This document shows positions 60,071 through 64,000 of a DNA stretch of 64,000 bases, piece after piece; the first letter of the stretch is position 1; every line of letters starts with the position of its first letter. A model generated the notes under the pieces. The model saw nothing but the letters and a program-made list of their open reading frames with translations, was not told the DNA's origin and searched no databases. Origin of the DNA: Siderastrea radians. Lineage: Eukaryota > Cnidaria > Anthozoa > Scleractinia > Rhizangiidae. The stretch lies in the NCBI GenBank assembly GCA_964017195.1, contig OZ024890.1:65832367-65896366 (forward strand), read 5' to 3'. Both the position numbers and the translations under genes were made by a program.

Positions 60071-60989
60071 ATAATAGATAACCGGATCGTCTGGTTTTAT
60101 CATAATTTTTTCAATCTCGTAAACATTCAAAGACCAGATTGGGTCGGTGGCTCTTCGCCGACCACCTTCAAGTTCACCGGGTTGATAGAGATAGCGAACA
60201 CTTAAACCGGAGGGTAGTTTTTTTTCGTCCACACCAACGGGTCTCAAATAAGGTGTCGAGGGTTTGGATGGAACAGTTTTCTTTTTGATGGCATCAACAG
60301 GTTTTTGGTCAATCAGTCGAGTGACTTCTTTATTCAAAGCTGAAATAACAGCAGGCAGTCGAGCCACCCACGCAGTAGACCGCTGACCCTCAGAGAGGCT
60401 CATTTTAACCCCATATTGGTGTCCAAACAGCCGTTCAGCCAGTGTGCGGTTGAATCTTTCAACGATAGCTTGATCACGGTGAATATCACACACGACCACG
60501 TCTAACCTCGACATTATGTTTTGAAAGCAGTTGATTCACAGCACCCATAAACTCACGACCAGGATCGACCTGAAGCAGTTTCGGCCACTTCAAAGGACCA
60601 CGACTATAAATCCGTTCCAGAGCAGCTGCAACTTCTTTTGCCTCTTTTGTGGTCAACGGTTCGGCTTCTTTGTATCGAGAGGCCACATCTACCACTGTGA
60701 GAGCATATTTAAAAGTTTTACGGGAGCGTGGTGGGCGATCGTGTGGGAGATGCAGAAGATCGGCTTGGTGAACTTTGTTTGGAACAGGAACATCGAATTT
60801 AGGTCTTGGAATGTACCGTGGGGCTGGTAAATAAACTTGCCAAAGAGCTTGCTTCATCAACCAGTTTTGAGCCACATCTTCCGAAACTTTTGCTGCCTGG
60901 GCTAATTTTTTAATTGCTGCAAAACCTTTCCAATACCCTTGCGGGCTGTAATAAATTTTTGACAATTTATTGAAAATACGGGAGCTCAT
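60002..60989 (-). pseudogene. Retroviral-type (rve) integrase of the viral element, one frameshift
   Basis: The N-terminal piece (60486-60989) has YYSPQGYWKG, the HHCC-less helical region typical of Polinton integrases, PRPKF, the first catalytic Asp in HQADLL (residue 77) and the second in VDPGREF (142). The C-terminal piece (60002-60514) carries the third, Glu in IVERFNRTL, and a C-terminal SH3-like region ending GPKRWFVREELLVVPP. The pieces overlap at 60486-60514, where a frameshift separates Asp from Glu. The product would insert the linear viral DNA into host chromosomes. Its 3' end overlaps the polymerase 3' end by 69 bases on the opposite strand, a compact arrangement usual in this group. 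Confidence 0.9.
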
Positions 60990-61059
60990 TGTATACTATA
61001 CACAATAAAAATTGGACGACCCGTTTGGTTGTTTGCAAGGTGAGAAAATTTCGCCGAAA
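60990..61059. promoter_or_regulatory. Short divergent promoter region of the viral element
   Basis: Only 70 bases separate the integrase start (minus strand) from the next plus-strand ATG (61060). They contain TGTATACTATACACAATAAA, a nearly palindromic TATA-like stretch that could serve both directions. Inferred from position and composition. Confidence 0.4.
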
Positions 61060-61572
61060 ATGATTAAAGAAATGTTGCAAAAAAAAAAAGAAATAAACGT
61101 GTTATCAAAAAAGATTGATCGTTGTCCTTCATGCGATGAGCAATTAATTTATGTGGTGAATGAGTTCTGTCATGCATGCCAAAAATGTGGTAGAGTAATT
61201 GAATGTGATGATTACGAATATTTTGAAGAAGAAGAAGAAAATTGGAGAACAAGTTTCACTACTCTTCCAAAGAAAAATGATTATTTAAAAAGTGTTTTGC
61301 GGAAATGGAAAATTAACGAAATGTTTTCTTCCAGCGAGGTAGATTTTCTTGGTAACGTTATTGCTCAATTTCAGAAGATGTCCTGCAAGTCAGTGAACTA
61401 TTCCTGTTTTCTGTACAATTATTTTGAAAAGGTACCTTCTGAATGCTGGCCCAACAAAAAAGAAATTATGAAATCTATTTCTCATCACCTTCCTAAAGAC
61501 TTAGAAAGAAGTTGGATCGCAAAACAGGAGTTTGATAGATGGTGGTTGAAAGCCAATCAAGGTTCTTCATAA
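61060..61572 (+). CDS. Zinc-ribbon protein of the viral element, possibly VLTF3-like
   Basis: An intact frame of 170 codons from ATG 61060; an upstream in-frame stop lies near 61006, and no earlier ATG exists. Two Cys pairs (CPSC and CHACQKCG) spaced by 16 residues form a zinc ribbon. An acidic stretch (EYFEEEEENW) and a helical C-terminal half with NYSCFLYNYFEKV follow. The layout resembles the late transcription factor VLTF3 family of large DNA viruses and some Polinton-like viruses, a role that would switch on capsid genes. This is a pattern-level guess. It is the only apparently unbroken viral gene besides the small basic protein. The 3' end overlaps the oppositely oriented PLA2 gene by 16 bases. 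Confidence 0.5.
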   Translation: MIKEMLQKKKEINVLSKKIDRCPSCDEQLIYVVNEFCHACQKCGRVIECDDYEYFEEEEENWRTSFTTLPKKNDYLKSVLRKWKINEMFSSSEVDFLGNVIAQFQKMSCKSVNYSCFLYNYFEKVPSECWPNKKEIMKSISHHLPKDLERSWIAKQEFDRWWLKANQGSS

Positions 61573-62371
61573 ACATTTTCATATTTGCCTGTTTTTGGAT
61601 TTTTCACCAAACTCGTAACAGTACCCTTTTTCGGATGAGTCCAAAATTTCTTGCTTGTGACACCAGTTGGACCTGTGAAAGCATTTTTCGCAATATCACC
61701 TGACCAATACCGATCAAATACATGTTTTGTGGAAGGAATCATTTTTTTTTGTCAAAGTTTCAGCAAATTTCGCTACTTCCAATGGTTTATCCAAAGCACC
61801 AGTTCCTTTTTGTTTTTTAAACCCAACCCTAACTTTTGTTTTGCATTGATTGCATTTCTTGCAGCCGCATGGCCCCATTGCCTATGTTTGTAAGGAACTG
61901 CGTCAAGAGACTTAACCATTTTTTGTCTGCTTTGTTTTTGCATTTTTTGAGATTTTCACCATACTTTTTTTCACGGTTGGAACAAACATCATAATCAACA
62001 TCGTGTTGCATTGCAATCGCATCTGTAGCACCTGTGGGTTGTTGATATATTTCAAGAATTTCACCCGTTTCTGGATTGAATTTAACCTGCTTTTCAAGAG
62101 GATTGTATGGCCCTGTGTAATTATGTCCTGGTAATGTCCAACCTTTTTTTGGTTTCGGAAATTTTCCAATTGCTGCATGTATATCAATACCACTGCCCTC
62201 TGTGCGGGTCGGCAAAAAACTTGTTTTTGTTATTCCGCAACTAGCGCATTTTGCTTTCAAGAGGAGGAGTTTTCGATTGTTCTTTTTTATTTTTACAACC
62301 TTTTCAACCACCTTTTCACTTCCCTGTACATTGGGTGTGTTCCGCTTTTCTTTCACACAGTACATTGCCAT
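61557..62371 (-). pseudogene. Viral protein with phospholipase A2 domain, frameshifted
   Basis: From the likely ATG at 62371 the frame runs through a basic segment, CASCGITK, LPGHNYTGPYNPL (calcium-loop-like) and MQHDVDYDVC with the His-Asp pair of the catalytic helix of parvovirus-type PLA2 domains. The frame then leaves the true one near 61912-61920 and continues in others down to the piece 61557-61742, which ends ENVYEEP. PLA2 domains in parvovirus capsids open endosomal membranes, and related proteins occur in adintoviruses (from memory). As assembled, the reading frame is continuous with the protease upstream (see that entry), but an alternative frame has a stop between them, so they are probably separate genes. 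Confidence 0.72.
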
Positions 62372-62379
62372 TATATATT

Positions 62380-62850
62380 TTAAGAAAAATAATTTTTCAC
62401 AAATTTTCTCGTTTTGAAGTAAATCGTTGGAGAACATTTTCAAAATATCGGTAAAACTTGTTCCTTTATTTCTTTCATTTAAAAAGAGAAGGCAGTAGTA
62501 ACCACATCTCACACTTTGTTCCCATTGAATTTGGTTATCATTTCTGAAAAAATGTGTCATCCCATGCATTGACATTTCTTTTTCCCATTCCAAAGGTGGT
62601 GGAAGCCCAAATGAATCGAAATACTCATAAGTACCATCATTAGGCCAACAACATACCCAGTGAGTTCCCAAACTTCCAAAATCATCCAAGTTGATAATGC
62701 ATGGAGAATGAAACAAGGGTTTTTTTCGTTTCTGCTAAAAATGCCTTTGATGGGTATTCGTAAAAAGTTGCACCATTTTCTCAGGTCAATGTTGGAAAGA
62801 GGTTTATCAACAAATTTTACCTTTTTTTTAAACGATAATAATCCTCCCAA
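62380..62850 (-). pseudogene. Adenain-like cysteine protease, frameshifted
   Basis: The N-terminal piece starts at ATG 62850 (MGGLLSFKKKVKF, LRKWCNFLRIPI); at the T-run near 62720-62727 the frame changes to the one holding the catalytic region: His in LGTHWVC, Asp in YFDSFG, a Gln (NQIQWEQ) and the nucleophile Cys in RCGYYCLLFL. This order His-Asp-Gln-Cys is that of the adenovirus maturation protease family found in adintoviruses and Polintons, which cleaves capsid precursors. The expected stop is at 62380-62382 in a neighbouring frame. Its start overlaps the end of the small basic protein by 34 bases. Confidence 0.8.
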
Positions 62851-63200
62851 GTTCCATAAAAAGGTGGAGGTTGAATTTGCATCCCTTTACCTTTTGGTAT
62901 TCCTGGTGATCGTCTTGTTCGTGGTGGAGGTGGTGGTGGTTGTGTTTGCATACCTTTTCCACTCTGAGAGGTACTTTGAATATGTGTCTGGCTTAATTTT
63001 ATTACCATTCCTTTCCCTGCCGCTGATCTTTTTTTCAATCGCGCGATTTGAGTTTCAGTGAGAAGAAGTTCGTCACCACGCCCAATTTGGTCTGGTTTAA
63101 CTTTCAGATTAACAGGTGCCTTCTTAACATAAGCTTTTTGAAATTTCTTTTTCTGACCATCAGTCAGTGCGATTTTGAATGGATGATAAGTTGTGCTCAT
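62817..63200 (-). CDS. Small basic proline-rich viral protein
   Basis: An intact 127-codon frame with a clear ATG. It has repeated motifs of the form hydrophobic-x-Leu-Thr-x-x-Gln (KIALTDGQKK, LLLTETQIAR, IKLSQTHIQ), each followed by basic residues and GKGM, then PPPPPPRTRRSPG. Basic, repetitive proteins like this in adintoviruses and adenoviruses are core or minor capsid proteins; the function is inferred from position between protease and capsid gene. I do not recognise a named family. Confidence 0.6.
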   Translation of the reverse strand: MSTTYHPFKIALTDGQKKKFQKAYVKKAPVNLKVKPDQIGRGDELLLTETQIARLKKRSAAGKGMVIKLSQTHIQSTSQSGKGMQTQPPPPPPRTRRSPGIPKGKGMQIQPPPFYGTWEDYYRLKKR

Positions 63201-63240
63201 TGTGCGTATATATTATATTCAGAATTTTTTTTAATTTTTT

Positions 63241-64000
63241 CTAGACAACAACAAGTTCATTACCAAGTGTTTCTAAAACAAATTCTTCTTCATTTATAAC
63301 ATATGCGTATATAATGTATTGAAGGTTTGCTGTTTCGTTGAATTCGTATTCTAAAGTAAGATTAAGGGGATCATTTGTCATAAATTTTTCATTATTTCTT
63401 AGATCGAAGTGAATGATCGGGTATAAACTCTCGAAGTTTGCAATCTGTAGCTGAACACCGCTGTTGTAATCATAATTTCTGTAACTATAATTTAGCAAAT
63501 GTTCGTAAATTCTCAATTTGTTTTTGTCTGATAAAGGAACCATAGGGTAAAAAATTTTCACCATAATTTAGTCGACATCTCGTTAATTTTGCTGAGTTAT
63601 CACCATCGAGATCAAATGTGTCAAAAAAGTAGGGATTTCGAGTGTAAGACTTTTTTTTACGATATTTTTGAAAAAACACGAAGACATGTTTTACATTTTT
63701 AATTGCAGATGTAAACGAACACGTACCACCAGTATCAGTTCTTGGGGAGCTTTCCATAATTCTTTCTTTCAAGATTTTTTTTTTCTTTGGTTTTAAAAAA
63801 TTTTCATTCACAAATTTTTGTCCTTCACCGTGGAAAGATAGTTGTGGAACCCATAACGCAAATTTTTTTACAACAATTCTTCGTGCTGTTCCATCGTTTT
63901 GGAAAATAAGTTCTTCATCGTCTTGCAGAGTAATTTCAAACTCAATTTTCATTGGTGGTAAAAGAGTTTCGGAAAGATTTTCGAAAAATGCGTATCTGTT
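63241..64000 (-). pseudogene. Hexon-like major capsid protein, C-terminal part, cut by window edge
   Basis: The frame is open to base 64000, with the start outside the window. The piece ending at 63485 includes VVKKFALWVPQL, ESSPRTDTGGT and NPYFFDTFDLDGDNSAKLT; the piece 63241-63564 in another frame includes LLNYSYRNYDYNSGVQLQIANFESLYPIIHFDLRNN split by my reading at short motifs and ends LETLGNELVVV. The two overlap at 63485-63564, so a frameshift lies there. The pattern (YPIIHFDL, a beta-rich end with GNELV) is one I associate with the C-terminal half of the double-jelly-roll capsid protein in cnidarian adintovirus-like elements. Gene order after the protease supports this. Confidence 0.6.

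Overview
The window is eukaryotic nuclear DNA: genes are split by GT/AG introns, intergenic DNA is full of foldback elements, SINEs, a LINE and microsatellites, and proteins resemble families expanded in cnidarians. The repeats and the DZIP3-like HEPN and TRADD-N-like domains point to a stony coral or close relative. This is inference from sequence memory; no search was run.

Layout. 1-7.4 kb: no gene; two oppositely oriented 10-bp-unit minisatellites (1-925, 1797-2996), a small MITE and a SINE. 7.4-22.6 kb: gene A, a 12-exon gene whose phases join a DZIP3-like HEPN domain, a coiled coil and a TRADD-N-like domain to a full guanylate-binding protein (GBP) GTPase ending in a CaaX box. Its second intron carries a 4.2-kb inverted-repeat transposon with helicase fragments. 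22.6-32.8 kb: repeats only (two large foldbacks, a MITE, a 5'-truncated LINE). 32.8-41.2 kb: gene B, a 10-exon GBP of 672 aa with its own CaaX box and no HEPN part. 41.2-50.4 kb: repeats, including a tRNA-derived SINE and a 4.6-kb inverted-repeat element. 50.4-55.5 kb: gene C, a third GBP copy, preceded by small exons with an unrelated N-terminal extension. It stops after its third core exon.

56.1-64 kb: a degenerate adintovirus/Polinton-like element lies where the rest of gene C should be. It has protein-primed-type DNA polymerase B, a retroviral-type integrase, a zinc-ribbon protein (possibly VLTF3-like), a phospholipase A2 domain protein, an adenain-like protease, a small basic protein and the C-terminal part of a capsid (hexon-like) protein cut by the window edge. 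Frameshifts and one in-frame stop show it is not intact as assembled.

Together the three GBP copies form a tandem immune-type gene cluster with the same exon lengths and phases. The most notable item is gene A, which would place an RNase-type HEPN domain and a death-signalling adaptor domain on a membrane-anchored GBP. The insertion of a viral element into the neighbouring GBP copy is the second. All exon joins are predicted from splice consensus, phase and comparison between copies; no transcript evidence was available.
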